Positions 54,410 to 63,698 of a stretch of DNA of 64,000 nt are shown in pieces. Positions within the stretch are counted from its first letter, which is position 1. Each line of letters starts with the position of its first letter. This DNA comes from Ascidiaceihabitans sp. (lineage in GTDB: Bacteria > Pseudomonadota > Alphaproteobacteria > Rhodobacterales > Rhodobacteraceae). The position numbers and the translations under genes are program-made. Below the pieces are notes generated by a model that saw nothing but the letters and a program-made list of their open reading frames with translations, was not told where the DNA came from and made no database searches. The DNA is taken from positions 62,001-126,000 of the forward strand of contig JAQXDI010000044.1 of assembly GCA_029251465.1 (NCBI GenBank), read 5' to 3'.

Positions 54410-55294
54410 CTATCCTAAACCTCGCGCCAACAGATCAAAAACCAAGCGAATTCGCAGATTTGTTTTGAGTTCACGGTGGGCCACCACCCAAGTTTCGATT
54501 TTGATCGGTTCAAACGCGGGACATGGATTTTCAAGCTCTGGATGGGCCGCCCCGATCTCGATCGGAAGAATGCCAATGCCAAAACCTTGGCGCACAAGTT
54601 CCAGGGCGAGCGTTGCACTTGAGGTCGAAAAATTGAAGTTTCTGGTGGTCAAATTCACCCCCCGTGACGCCATCAACCCAAGCCGCAGTTCCGGCTGATC
54701 GAACCCGACGAACTTCAAACGTTCAAGATCAGCCAGCGTCTTGGGGCGACCAACCTCATCAAGGTATTGTTTTGAGGCAAAAAGATGCGCGGTTGTGTCT
54801 CGTAGCCGCTTGGCAAACAGCGTCTCGTCTTTGGGGCGCGCGTGACGGATCGCAATATCAGCTTCCCGCCGCCGCAGATCGCTTAACTCATTTGACGCGA
54901 TCACCTCGATCTGTAGATCTGGCGCGGTTTTGCACAGTTCCTTTAGGATCGGCGGCAGGAAATGCGTCGCCATCAAGTTTGTGGCAGAGATCAACACGTG
55001 CCCGACCACCGCTTGAGATTGTCCCGTTGCGGTCACGGATATGCTGTTTGCCGCGTCACCCATCGTGCGAAAATGCGCAAGCAATTCGACACCAGACTGG
55101 GTTAGCAAAAGTGCCCGTGACGTCCGTTCAAACAGTGTCACGCCCAGCGCATCTTCGAGACCGGCAACCTGTCTGCTCAGCGTTGGTTGGGTCAACCCAA
55201 GTGCACGCGCAGCGGCAGATAACGACCCCTCCTCAGCGGTGACAAGAAACGCCCGCGCTTGGTTCCAATCGAAAGCTGATCGTTTCAACTCCAT
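54410..55294 (-). CDS. LysR-family transcriptional regulator
   Basis: A 294-residue regulator. The N-terminal winged helix has WNQARAFLVTAEEGSLSAAARALGLTQPTLSRQVAGLEDALG. The effector domain begins near residue 90 (VVGHVLISATNLMATHFLPPIL). The second ATG (55294) is used. LysR regulators usually act on a divergent neighbour, here the DUF2306 gene region. Confidence 0.92.
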   Translation of the reverse strand: MELKRSAFDWNQARAFLVTAEEGSLSAAARALGLTQPTLSRQVAGLEDALGVTLFERTSRALLLTQSGVELLAHFRTMGDAANSISVTATGQSQAVVGHVLISATNLMATHFLPPILKELCKTAPDLQIEVIASNELSDLRRREADIAIRHARPKDETLFAKRLRDTTAHLFASKQYLDEVGRPKTLADLERLKFVGFDQPELRLGLMASRGVNLTTRNFNFSTSSATLALELVRQGFGIGILPIEIGAAHPELENPCPAFEPIKIETWVVAHRELKTNLRIRLVFDLLARGLG

Positions 55295-55389
55295 CATTTA
55301 CGTATACCAAAACAAGAAAGATGCGCAATTCCGTATTGGCGATCAGAGGTCTATGTTTCGCGCGTCGACTAACTTTAGATGGGTAAAAT

Positions 55390-55554
55390 ATGACGTTACA
55401 ACTTGGATCCAAAAGGCCGCGCATGCTGAGGGTGCCTTGTGCGGCCCAGCCCTTTGATCTGATGATGGCCACGCATGTCCTTGGGCATTTGCCAACCCCA
55501 CAACGCGCCCTCGCCTTCCAATCTTTGCCGAAAGAAATTCCGTGCGACATCTAA
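55390..55554 (+). other. Short open frame, perhaps a gene remnant
   Basis: A 54-codon frame (MTLQLGSKRPRMLRVPCAAQ). The stretch FDLMMATHVLGHLPTPQRAL resembles part of a SAM methyltransferase, but no SAM-binding glycine motif is left. It overlaps the GTG of the DUF2306 gene by 13 bases. It may be a leader, a remnant or chance. Confidence 0.25.
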
Positions 55555-56198
55555 ATAGAACCGAGTGGATCGCCTTCGCTCTGATCGTCGCTTTTTCGTT
55601 CATTCCGGCAATTGGCGGTCTGATCCGGGTTCGGGAACTTGCAGGTGGACCGCAAATCGCGCCCGAAAATCTTCGGGCTTTGCTTTCTCCTGCCCCAATC
55701 ATACTCCACATGTTCAGCAGTGTTTTGTTCTGCATTGCCGGTGCGTTTCAATTCTTTCCGAGCATCCGGCGCCATCACCCCACAGCGCATCGCCTGATCG
55801 GTCGCGCCGTTGCAATCGCCGGCTGTGTCGCAGCGATCAGTGGCTTGTGGATGACACTGTTTTTTGCCTTTCCCGATACCTTGCAAGGGCGTCCGCTTTT
55901 TTGGGTGCGGATCGTCTTGGGGGTCTTGATGATCGGTTTTATCATCGGGGCCGTGATTGCAATCAGGTCGCGCAATGTCTTTCAACACAGTGCCGCGATG
56001 CTGCGCGCCTATGCGATTGGTCAAGGTGCGTCGACGCAAACATTTGTGGGCATCAGCTGGATCATTTTTGTTGGTTACGAGGCAACGGGACCTGCCCGCG
56101 ACGGGCTGATGATTGGGTCGTGGGTGATCAACCTTTTGGCGGCAGAAATCGTGATCTGGACAGCACTAAGGCCCGCAAATCGATCATCAAAGACGTGA
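55542..56198 (+). CDS. DUF2306 membrane protein
   Basis: A 218-residue protein with about six membrane segments. RPLFWVRIVLGVLMIGFIIGAVIAIRSRNVFQHSAAMLRAYAIGQGA and HMFSSVLFCIAGAFQFFPSIRRHHPTAHRLIGR contain the conserved His residues that may bind heme in the DUF2306/YozB-like group. Starts with GTG at 55542. It is divergent from the LysR gene, so LysR control is likely. Confidence 0.85.
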   Translation: MRHLNRTEWIAFALIVAFSFIPAIGGLIRVRELAGGPQIAPENLRALLSPAPIILHMFSSVLFCIAGAFQFFPSIRRHHPTAHRLIGRAVAIAGCVAAISGLWMTLFFAFPDTLQGRPLFWVRIVLGVLMIGFIIGAVIAIRSRNVFQHSAAMLRAYAIGQGASTQTFVGISWIIFVGYEATGPARDGLMIGSWVINLLAAEIVIWTALRPANRSSKT

Positions 56199-56239
56199 TC
56201 ATTTCGCGGGCCGTGGTGCGTGACCAAACCGTTTAGCAT

Positions 56240-57019
56240 CTAGTCCAACGTTTGCATCTTGGTCAGGCCAGACAGGCCCTTTGTGGGCGTCAGGCCGAAC
56301 GTTTTCATGGCTGTACGCGCCGTATGCGCCGCATCTGAAAACCCGGCATCGCCCCCCGCTATGCCAATGCGCTCGCCTTGATGCGCACTACGAGCAGTCG
56401 CCAAAATTGCCGCCCAGATTTTGAATTTTCGAAATGTTTGGCCGGTTGTGGATTTGAAATGTCGCAGGGCTTGTGTCCGCTCCAACCCAAGGCGCTCTGC
56501 AAGTTCGATCTGGGACATTCGGACCATGGGGCTGGCATAAATCTCCCTTAGAATTTCCATCACTTTGCGGTCTGGCGGGGGGTGGCTCCCCTCAAGCATT
56601 GTGCGAAAACGGGCCATAGTTAGGTGGTCGAACGTTTCAAAAACAGTCGGAAACATGCGCCATTCTGCACCCAGCGGTTTGAAATCAGCGGTCTGCGTCG
56701 ACAGCTGCACGCCATCAAGATAGATGATCTCAGCCCCACCCGAACGGACCACAACACTGTGCGCAACACCGGGCTTTATGCAGACAATTTGCGCGTCCAG
56801 TTCCGCCATGTCATTTGCAACACGCACTGGTTCTTGGCGCCCAAAAATGACGCATGGCATCAGGTTTTTGTGCAAAGCAAGTGCGCCCGCGTCAAATGAA
56901 AACAAATGGTTTTGAAACGTCTTCGTCTGCGCGGGCATATGCGATCCGTCGGTAAAAATGATTGTAAAAAGGGTCCGGCCTGTTTTTGATCTTACCCGAA
57001 ATGAAACATCTTTTGACAT
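56240..57019 (-). CDS. AraC-family transcriptional regulator
   Basis: A 259-residue regulator with a cupin-like N-terminal part (FSFDAGALALHKNLMPCVIFGRQEPV) and a C-terminal two-helix-turn-helix domain (MSQIELAERLGLERTQALRHFKSTTGQTFRKFKIWAA). The second HTH is followed by FSDAAHTARTAMKTFGLTPTKGL. ATG 57019 (MSKDVSFRVRS) is chosen. It is divergent from the hydrolase gene at 57138, its probable target. Confidence 0.88.
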   Translation of the reverse strand: MSKDVSFRVRSKTGRTLFTIIFTDGSHMPAQTKTFQNHLFSFDAGALALHKNLMPCVIFGRQEPVRVANDMAELDAQIVCIKPGVAHSVVVRSGGAEIIYLDGVQLSTQTADFKPLGAEWRMFPTVFETFDHLTMARFRTMLEGSHPPPDRKVMEILREIYASPMVRMSQIELAERLGLERTQALRHFKSTTGQTFRKFKIWAAILATARSAHQGERIGIAGGDAGFSDAAHTARTAMKTFGLTPTKGLSGLTKMQTLD

Positions 57020-57137
57020 GGCTTTAACCCTGCCATGCCCACAGATCGCGCCGTTTTTTGCACGTTCTTTCAAGCGCAAGCCCTCGTGCATGTGCAAAGG
57101 AGTTGTTCCTATTTGCCCTTAACGGAATGCACAGATT

Positions 57138-58094
57138 ATGAAACGTTTTGCAGCTAACAGCCTGATCGGGATTGTTGCGTTGACCATTGGTGTCACCTTC
57201 GCGTGGTTCGCCGTACCAAACATCGTCGCAACAGGTTTGCTGAGGCTGAACAATATGTCGGCAGGCCTGAGCGCAAAAATTGTAACGACCGAAATTGGCG
57301 ACATTCATTATCTCGAAGGGGGCCAAGGCGAGACCATCGTCATGGTGCACGGCATCTACGCGCGCAAAGAACATATGGTCGATCTGGCACGTCATTTTGT
57401 CGATGATTATCATGTCATTGCGATTGATTTGCCGGGGTTTGGTGACAATGAAAAACGCGCTGATGCGGATTATTTGCTTGTCCAACAGCAGGCAAACTTG
57501 GCGGTCGTTCTTGAGGCGCTTGAAGTTGAAAACGCCCATATTGCCGCAAATTCCATGGGGGCCTATGTGTCGGCCCTTTTGGCCACGGCCCGTCCCGATC
57601 TGGTGGCCAGCCTCGCATTTATCGGCAGCCCCCTTGGCGTGCCAACAGCGATCAAAAGCGACATGGACATCGCACTTGAACAGGGCCAAATCCCCTTGTT
57701 GGTCCAAACCGAGGCTGATTTTCACGCGCGCAACGACTGGCTATCGCCAAATATCCCCTACGTGCCCGGGCCGATTTACAACAGCTGGATGCACAGCGAG
57801 GTCGCGAAGGCCGACAAAAACGCCCATGTTTGGGATATTGTGCACAATCGCTCAACGGTTCCCACGGTCTTGGAATTGGCACCCTCGCTGAGCATGCAGT
57901 CCCTGATTATCTGGTGCCGCCCTGACCGGATTTTTCACGTCAGCGGGGCGGCGTTGCTTGCCCAAGAGTTGCCACACGCAACACTGAGAACTCTGGATGA
58001 GTGTGGTCATTTGCCAATGCTTGATCAACCAGACTTAGTGGCCGAAATTTATGCGAAGTTCCTTAGAAATCTCACGCAAAATGCAGAGCGTTAA
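57138..58094 (+). CDS. Membrane-anchored alpha/beta hydrolase
   Basis: A 318-residue protein with an N-terminal membrane segment (SLIGIVALTIGVTFAWFAV). The hydrolase fold has VMVHGIYARKEHMVDL (oxyanion loop), IAIDLPGFGDNEK, the elbow AANSMGAYVS and the His in DECGHLPMLDQP. The elbow is A-N-S-M-G rather than the standard G-x-S-x-G, so the nucleophile environment is slightly unusual. Divergent from the AraC gene. Confidence 0.85.
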   Translation: MKRFAANSLIGIVALTIGVTFAWFAVPNIVATGLLRLNNMSAGLSAKIVTTEIGDIHYLEGGQGETIVMVHGIYARKEHMVDLARHFVDDYHVIAIDLPGFGDNEKRADADYLLVQQQANLAVVLEALEVENAHIAANSMGAYVSALLATARPDLVASLAFIGSPLGVPTAIKSDMDIALEQGQIPLLVQTEADFHARNDWLSPNIPYVPGPIYNSWMHSEVAKADKNAHVWDIVHNRSTVPTVLELAPSLSMQSLIIWCRPDRIFHVSGAALLAQELPHATLRTLDECGHLPMLDQPDLVAEIYAKFLRNLTQNAER

Positions 58095-58167
58095 CCATGA
58101 TGACATCAGGTACAACTGCTGACATGCGACAAGAAATCGCTGATCCTTCAAATCCGGAAAGATTGCC

Positions 58168-58862
58168 ATGAACCCTGCCTCGTTGCTCTTTTGGGCGTCC
58201 AGTTTCGTCCTACTGATTTCTGGTGTCTTGCTGCCCGAAGCCATCAGTTTTCTGCGGCCTGACTATAGCTCAATTGCGAACTATATCAGCGAACTCGGCG
58301 CAAAAGACGCTGACTATGCGCCGCTCATTAATGTCTTCAGCTTTCTGCCCGTCGCCCTCTCCAGTGCGATAGCAATTTCATGTCTGCGGGGACGGTGTTC
58401 TGGAAATGTCTTGGCCAAAACGGGGCTGGTTTTATGGGGCATTGGTTTGTCGGGGGGATACCTCTGCGCGGTTCTTTTCCCATGCGATTCCACAACCTCG
58501 CCGGACTTGTCGCCTATCCGGTCGGAACCATTGGCCTCTTTTTGCTCGCAGCAGGATTGGCGCAAAACCCAGCGACGTCGAAATTTGTAGTCGTGGTTGC
58601 GATCTTAACAGCCATTGCCTTTGTGATGATGCTACTGCCCGAGCAAGCTGATTTTCGCGGATTTTGGCAAAGGCTGGCGGACTACTCTATGTTTCTTCTG
58701 ATCCTGAGCGTTGGGCGGATTTTACCCCGTCCACCCGCCCCATTGCCTCTAATCCGGAAACGCCGCGTGTGCGCAGACTTGCTCCAGATCCGACGCCCAC
58801 AACGGCTGCTCTGCGGTGAAAATTCGAACCCTTTCGGCGACGTCAACTGGTGCGCTCAGTGA
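58168..58862 (+). pseudogene. DUF998 membrane protein with a frameshift/internal deletion
   Basis: The first frame from ATG 58168 (MNPASLLFWASSFVLLISG) encodes three membrane segments up to LCAVLFPCD. The rest of the family pattern (FHNLAGLVAYPVGTIGLFLLAAGL) is in another frame that begins about 58485 and runs to 58862. DUF998 proteins usually have about a dozen residues between these two blocks, so a short deletion removing them and shifting the frame is likely, near 58480-58495. The 3' end overlaps the convergent GFA gene and is probably longer than the original protein. Confidence 0.75.
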
Positions 58863-59153
58863 TCCCGCCGGAACGATCATCTTGGTTGCGTCGCCATTTA
58901 TCCACGGAACGCCAGAACCGCAGACTTGGCAAAACGACTTGGAAATATCCCGTTCGGGGACCTGGTATTTGACGATTTTGTCAACGCCCCCGCACCAGTC
59001 AAAGCCGTTGATATCCACGAACAAGTTGGACGCAAACGCTGATCCGGTGATTTGACGGCACTGATCACAGCTGCACAAAAACAGCTTTTCGAAGGTGTTG
59101 ATCACCTCGAATGACACCGCGCCGCACAGGCAGTTGCCTTTGATTTTCTTCAT
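58749..59153 (-). CDS. GFA-family (glutathione-dependent formaldehyde-activating) zinc protein
   Basis: A 134-residue protein beginning MKKIKGNCLCGAVSFEV. Zinc ligands are in CLCGAV, CSCDQCRQITG and FCQVCGSGVPW, the complete GFA/CENP-V pattern. Some members act on S-hydroxymethylglutathione, but most are unproven. It is 2 bases downstream of the nitronate monooxygenase gene, in a block of small detoxification genes. Confidence 0.9.
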   Translation of the reverse strand: MKKIKGNCLCGAVSFEVINTFEKLFLCSCDQCRQITGSAFASNLFVDINGFDWCGGVDKIVKYQVPERDISKSFCQVCGSGVPWINGDATKMIVPAGSLSAPVDVAERVRIFTAEQPLWASDLEQVCAHAAFPD

Positions 59154-59155
59154 AA

Positions 59156-60136
59156 TCACGATCCTTTTCTATTTGGCGCAACAAGTCTGCTGATGCGCCG
59201 TATTTGATCTTCGGCCTGCGTTATCATTCGGTGCAGGATGTCTTGCGCAGGCTCAATTTCCCGAATAAAATCAGCCGCTTCGCCAACAATCACCGGGGTG
59301 ATGCCTACGTCATCCAGACCCCGAGCAGCCTCAAAACGGATTTGTTCCTCGGCAAGGTTGTGCCTCAGACCGCCAATGTTTTCGCGCCATTGATGGGTAA
59401 AGGAATTGCGCATCGTACGCAGGTTCCAGTCCGATGGCCAATCCAACCCACGCGCCATGTCAAAGACGCAACTGCGCTCGGTATCGTCACCGCTGCCACG
59501 AACCGCCGCTTGTTTGGCATTGTCGCTGGTTAGGGATTCGTCACTGGCAAAAAAGCCGGTTCCGCACAACACGCCTGACGCCCCAAGGGCCAGCGCCGCC
59601 GCTAATCCACGCCCATCAGCAATGCCGCCTGCCGCGATGACCGGTATTTTCTGCGCGATGTCGACGACCGCAGGAACGAGGGGCAATGTGGCTCTGGCGC
59701 CGCCGTGTCCGCCCGCCTCTGTGCCCTGCGCCACAATGGCATCGACGCCAGCGTCCACCGCTGTGCGGGCTTGATCCAGCGTTTGCACCTGAACGATGAT
59801 TTTGGTCTGTGCCGCCCTGATTTTGGCTAGAAACGGTTGGAAATCTCCGAACGAGAGCATCAGCGCGGCGGGACCACGATCAAGGGCAAAATCCAGCAAA
59901 TGTGGCTGACGCGCCAAGGACCACGTGACAAAGCCCACGCCGACCTGCGCATTTCCCGCAGCATCGAATTCGCGGGCAAGCCAATCGGCGTCGCCGTAGC
60001 CACCACCGATCAAACCCAAACCACCAGCCCGACTGACTGCAGCGGCAAGCGCGCCGCCACTGACACCCGCCATCGGTGCCAAAAGAACAGGATGTTCGAT
60101 GTTGAACAGGTCACAAACAGGCGTGCGAATGGCCAT
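59156..60136 (-). CDS. Nitronate monooxygenase
   Basis: A 326-residue FMN enzyme (MAIRTPVCDLFNIEHPVLLAPMAGVSGG). It has IVQVQTLDQARTAVDAGVDAIVAQGTEAGGHGG, PVIAAGGIADGRGLAAALALGASGVLCGTGF and FVTWSLA, typical of nitronate monooxygenases, which detoxify propionate 3-nitronate. Located downstream of a tautomerase gene on the same strand with 5 bases between. Confidence 0.9.
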   Translation of the reverse strand: MAIRTPVCDLFNIEHPVLLAPMAGVSGGALAAAVSRAGGLGLIGGGYGDADWLAREFDAAGNAQVGVGFVTWSLARQPHLLDFALDRGPAALMLSFGDFQPFLAKIRAAQTKIIVQVQTLDQARTAVDAGVDAIVAQGTEAGGHGGARATLPLVPAVVDIAQKIPVIAAGGIADGRGLAAALALGASGVLCGTGFFASDESLTSDNAKQAAVRGSGDDTERSCVFDMARGLDWPSDWNLRTMRNSFTHQWRENIGGLRHNLAEEQIRFEAARGLDDVGITPVIVGEAADFIREIEPAQDILHRMITQAEDQIRRISRLVAPNRKGS

Positions 60137-60141
60137 TTTTC

Positions 60142-60348
60142 TCAAAGCGCCATTTCGCGTCTGTACTGTTCAACCGGCAAGCCACCAATCCCCCAATCCT
60201 CAAGCGCGACCTCGTCGATGACGACAAAAGTTGTCGCAGGAGCTTTGTCCAGAACCCGGACCAGCAGGTCGGTAACGCCGCTGATCAACTCGGCTTTCTG
60301 CTCAGGTGTGATGCCCTCGCGGGTCACCTTGATGTTCACATAAGGCAT
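60142..60348 (-). CDS. 4-oxalocrotonate tautomerase family protein
   Basis: A 68-residue tautomerase (MPYVNIKVTREGITPEQKAELI) with the catalytic Pro immediately after Met and the Lys/Arg-bearing first helix. GAGGAA precedes the ATG at 60348. It sits between a decayed NTF2-like gene and nitronate monooxygenase. Confidence 0.9.
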   Translation of the reverse strand: MPYVNIKVTREGITPEQKAELISGVTDLLVRVLDKAPATTFVVIDEVALEDWGIGGLPVEQYRREMAL

Positions 60349-60359
60349 ATCAGTTCCTC

Positions 60360-60705
60360 TCAGCTTTCGCGTTCTGTCATGTGGAAAATCTTGGCCATGA
60401 TCTTCCATTCACCATCGGTGCGCACAATCGTCAGAAAGTCGATGAAGGGGAAAGGCGGTGTTCTGGCCTGCGAATTGTATCGCCTCGATCACGTCGCGTC
60501 TCGGTTCATCGGGTGATGCTGGCGATACGCGCTGTGCCACCACTGGAAAATAGTCATCCATCGTGCGGTACAACAGCGGCGTTTCATCCGCAGTTGCATA
60601 GATCGCTTTGGGGTGAAACACGCGCCCCAGCAGTTCGATGTCGGCGTGGTAAAGACCATCGAAATAGGTCGCAACCACGCTGGTCACTGCGGCAAATCCA
60701 GTCAT
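60360..60705 (-). pseudogene. NTF2-like (SnoaL-type) protein with a frameshift/internal deletion
   Basis: From ATG 60705 the frame reads MTGFAAVTSVVATYFDGLYH and on to FAGQNTAFP, then leaves the family pattern. The expected end (FLTIVRTDGEWKIMAKIFHM) is in a second frame that closes with TGA at 60360. The gap between the two blocks is shorter than in relatives, so a deletion near 60450-60465 of about ten residues with a frame change is likely. The start overlaps the GST stop (ATGA), as in an operon. Confidence 0.75.
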
Positions 60706-61325
60706 GCCGGTTGCTCCATAAGGCCCTCGGCGACCATCGCTTTGATAACAGCAGGACGTGCGGCGATGCGTGCAACATAGCTTTGGGTTTTTGGATACGC
60801 GGCAAGGCTTACGCCGACAAAACCCGCCCAGTTAAGCACCACAAACGCGTAGGCGTCCGCGACGGTGAACGTGTCACCCAAAAGAAAGGCGCGGCCGTCA
60901 GCGAGACTTTGTTCGATGTATGCGGCGCGACGTCCAACACGCGTTTCGGCCCTTTGCCGTGCATCGCCAACAAGCTCGGTACCTGAAAAAAACGGGCCAA
61001 AGGATTTGTGCAATTCAGACGATACAAAGTTGAGAGCTTCTTGAAGCCGCGTGCGCGCCAGCGTGCCATTTGCCGGCGCAAGTCCGGCGTCAGGTGACTG
61101 ATCCGCCAGATATTGCAGCACGGCCGCGTTTTCCGTGATGATATCGCCGTCGTCGGTGATCAGGGCCGGAACATAGCCATTCGGACTGATCTTAAGGAAA
61201 TTGTCGCCCGCTTCGGTCTTGCCCGCATTGGTGTCTGTTTTGTCCAGTTCGAACGCAACGCCGAGTTCGTTCAGGATGATGTGGGATGCCATTGAGCACG
61301 CGCCAGGTTTGTAGTGAAGTTTCAT
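60702..61325 (-). CDS. Glutathione S-transferase, beta-class-like
   Basis: A 207-residue GST (MKLHYKPGACSMASHIILNELG). Cys10 is at the beta-class active position. ISPNGYVPALITDDGDIITENAAVLQYLAD is the glutathione-binding region, and LLGDTFTVADAYAFVVLNW the C-terminal N-cap box. First gene of a minus-strand run with the NTF2-like remnant, tautomerase, nitronate monooxygenase and GFA genes; divergent from a LysR gene that probably controls it. Confidence 0.93.
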   Translation of the reverse strand: MKLHYKPGACSMASHIILNELGVAFELDKTDTNAGKTEAGDNFLKISPNGYVPALITDDGDIITENAAVLQYLADQSPDAGLAPANGTLARTRLQEALNFVSSELHKSFGPFFSGTELVGDARQRAETRVGRRAAYIEQSLADGRAFLLGDTFTVADAYAFVVLNWAGFVGVSLAAYPKTQSYVARIAARPAVIKAMVAEGLMEQPA

Positions 61326-61460
61326 GGAAGGTTCCCGTTTCTAAGGTTTCGCTATGGGTCTTAGGGATCGCTACCAAGAGATTTGCCGCATTAATAATAT
61401 TGAATATTCAGCTTGATGATCTAAAATACTAATCATTCTAGACCAAAGGCGCATTGCGTG

Positions 61461-62333
61461 ATGACATACGAACAATTGGTCGTGCTGCACGCCATCGTCA
61501 CAGAAGGGACTTTTCGAGGCGCGGCAGAGCGACTGAACAAATCCCAATCTGCCATCAGCCACATGTTGAAAAAACTGGAAACCGAGATCGATATCATTCT
61601 GCTGTCGCGTCAAGCGTACAGGCCCGCCCTAACCCCGCAGGGTGAGGTGTTTTACCGGCAAGCAACGCGCGTCATGCAGCAGATGAAAGACCTGAATACC
61701 GTCGCGAAAAACCTGAACGCCAAGCAGGAACCAGAGGTGCTGTTGGCCGTGACCGCCACCTTTCCGCTCGCGCCGGTCCTCGAGGTCATCGGCACCATCA
61801 AGGATGAATTCCCGACCACCCACATCCGTTTGTCACGCGAAAGCATGGGTGGTCCGATTGAACGATTGCTGCGCGATGACGCCGACATCATCATCGCAAC
61901 GATGGACGGCGTGCCCGTCGAACAGGTCGAGGCGTTGGCCTTTGCGCAGGTCACAATCATGCCCGTGGCCCATCCAGATTTCGAACCCGCAAAAAGTTCG
62001 CACATGAAAACAGTCTCCGAAATGCAAAGCTATACCCAAGTGGTCGTTGCCGACAGCAGCAGTGGCGCGTTTGCGCAGAGCCGGGATTTGCTTCCCGGGG
62101 GGCTGCGCTGGACCGTTTCCGACTTTGCCGCAAAAAAGGAAATTCTGTTGGCAAAGCTGGGGTGGGGCGGCATTCCTACACATATGATCGAAGATGAATT
62201 GGCACGCGGCGAATTGGTCGCTCTTAATGTTGAAGGCTACCAAAAACGCCAATCACAGCTGTTTCAAATACGCAAACGCGACAAGGATGTCGGCATTGTC
62301 GCGCAATCAATCTGGGAACAACTCCGAAGATAA
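61461..62333 (+). CDS. LysR-family transcriptional regulator
   Basis: A 290-residue regulator: MTYEQLVVLHAIVTEGTFRGAAERLNKSQSAISHMLKKLE is the winged helix, followed by a periplasmic-binding-like effector domain. ATG 61461 is used; the codon before it is GTG. Divergent from the GST run. The intergenic region (61326-61460) is AT-rich around 61380-61440 and likely holds the operator. Confidence 0.92.
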   Translation: MTYEQLVVLHAIVTEGTFRGAAERLNKSQSAISHMLKKLETEIDIILLSRQAYRPALTPQGEVFYRQATRVMQQMKDLNTVAKNLNAKQEPEVLLAVTATFPLAPVLEVIGTIKDEFPTTHIRLSRESMGGPIERLLRDDADIIIATMDGVPVEQVEALAFAQVTIMPVAHPDFEPAKSSHMKTVSEMQSYTQVVVADSSSGAFAQSRDLLPGGLRWTVSDFAAKKEILLAKLGWGGIPTHMIEDELARGELVALNVEGYQKRQSQLFQIRKRDKDVGIVAQSIWEQLRR

Positions 62334-62467
62334 CCCAGTGCGCCCGAAGGCCGTGTGTTACGGATGAAACAGCGCACAAACGGATCCCTGGCAAGCCATA
62401 CAAATGGGTCGGCCAAAGCCGGTCTTGGGGTATCGGCCCCCAGTTCAAATCTTCAAGGCTGACACAG

Positions 62468-62935
62468 TCACAAACCCAATTCAGAAAGCCCCGGGTGGTC
62501 GTCTGGCCTGCGACCTTGCGGCCAATGAAACTTGCGATCAGCGTTAGAAATAGGCAAGTCGTTGATGCTGGCAAAGCGGTTCTGCATCAGCCCGTTTTCG
62601 GCGAATTCCCAGTTTTCATTTCCGTATGAGCGAAACCAGTTGCCGCTGTCATCGCGCCATTCATAGGCGTAGCGGACGGCGATGCGGTTGTCGCCAAAGG
62701 CCCAGAGTTCTTTGATCAGGCGGTAGTCGATCTCGCGAATCCATTTTGCTGTCAGGAACGCCTCCGCCTCTTTGCGGTTGCTGACAAAAGTCGCCCGGTT
62801 GCGCCATTTTGTGTCGTGCGTATAGGCCATGGCGACCTTGGCGGCGTCACGTGTGTTCCAACCGTCTTCGGCAAGGCGCACCTTTTGGATTGCGGTGTCG
62901 CGGGTGAACGGTGGCAGCGGCGGGCGGTTTTCCAT
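62468..62935 (-). CDS. NTF2-like (DUF1348) protein
   Basis: A 155-residue protein ([30 protein letters not shown]). [23 protein letters not shown] and [24 protein letters not shown] are the DUF1348 pattern, and it ends normally ([19 protein letters not shown]). Function unknown. It follows the TetR gene by 40 bases and may be in its regulon. Confidence 0.88.
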   Translation of the reverse strand: MENRPPLPPFTRDTAIQKVRLAEDGWNTRDAAKVAMAYTHDTKWRNRATFVSNRKEAEAFLTAKWIREIDYRLIKELWAFGDNRIAVRYAYEWRDDSGNWFRSYGNENWEFAENGLMQNRFASINDLPISNADRKFHWPQGRRPDDHPGLSELGL

Positions 62936-62975
62936 GAAAAACTCCTTTGTAAGGGCGAGGTCTAAAGGGCGGTGA

Positions 62976-63554
62976 TCAGCCCTTGGCAGCGATCAATGCA
63001 GCGGTGTGCGCCGACGCAGCAATCGTGTTTGCGATGTCGGGGTTTGAAACGGCGCGCGATAACGTCAACCCACCGATCAGCGTGCTCAGCATCGCCCAAG
63101 CGCGCGTGCGGCGGGTCTCATCTGTGTCCCCGCCCAAGCCGTTCGCAATCAAGTCGACAACTTTGTTCATCTTCACTTCGTAGGCCAAATACACGTCGGG
63201 GTCGGCCCGCGCAACTTCGGGCGACAGGGTTGTCATGGCACACCCACAGGCAAGGTCATTGCGGTGCGCCTCGCCCAGATAATAATCGGCAAAGGCACGA
63301 ACCCAATCCGGTCCAAACTCTGTTTGAAAATTCGGAATACTAACAATCACCTCGTCCAGACCAGAGGCGAGCGCTGCTTCAAACGCTCCATCCTTTGATC
63401 CGAAATGCGCATAAAACGCACCCGAGGTGACGCCCGCGGCCTTTGCAATACCGTCAACGCCCGTCCCCGCATAACCGCTGCTTCTAAAGCTTTGGCTGGC
63501 GGCATCCAGAATGCGCGCACGGGTTTGTTCTTTCTTCGTCGGCAACAGCGCCAT
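62976..63554 (-). CDS. TetR-family transcriptional regulator
   Basis: A 192-residue repressor. The HTH is in [43 protein letters not shown], followed by a ligand domain with a [19 protein letters not shown] stretch as in the AcrR/NemR-like group. ATG 63554 is preceded by AAAGGA. Three operator-like sites lie just upstream between this gene and the divergent frame at 63699. It probably represses itself, DUF1348 and the genes beyond the window edge. Confidence 0.92.
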   Translation of the reverse strand: MALLPTKKEQTRARILDAASQSFRSSGYAGTGVDGIAKAAGVTSGAFYAHFGSKDGAFEAALASGLDEVIVSIPNFQTEFGPDWVRAFADYYLGEAHRNDLACGCAMTTLSPEVARADPDVYLAYEVKMNKVVDLIANGLGGDTDETRRTRAWAMLSTLIGGLTLSRAVSNPDIANTIAASAHTAALIAAKG

Positions 63555-63576
63555 CAACCGTCCTTTCAAATATTTT

Positions 63577-63644
63577 ATAGTGATCGCTATTTTTATCTTG
63601 ACGACATAACGACCGCTATATAAACGAATTATAGTGATCGTTAT
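63577..63644. promoter_or_regulatory. Three operator-like 14-base palindromes for the TetR regulator
   Basis: ATAGTGATCGCTAT (63577-63590), ATAACGACCGCTAT (63606-63619) and ATAGTGATCGTTAT (63631-63644) share the consensus ATARYGAYCGYTAT. Their starts are 29 and 25 bases apart, so two sites do not lie exactly on one face. They flank the likely divergent promoters. Confidence 0.75.
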
Positions 63645-63698
63645 ATATCGTAAAGCACTACACTGCAACCGAGTGTTGCTGCACCACAAGAGGCCCAA

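Noticed and set aside
62224..62574. A 116-codon frame between the LysR and DUF1348 genes on the minus strand.
   Set aside because: It overlaps the ends of both real genes in other frames and has no ribosome site or motif.
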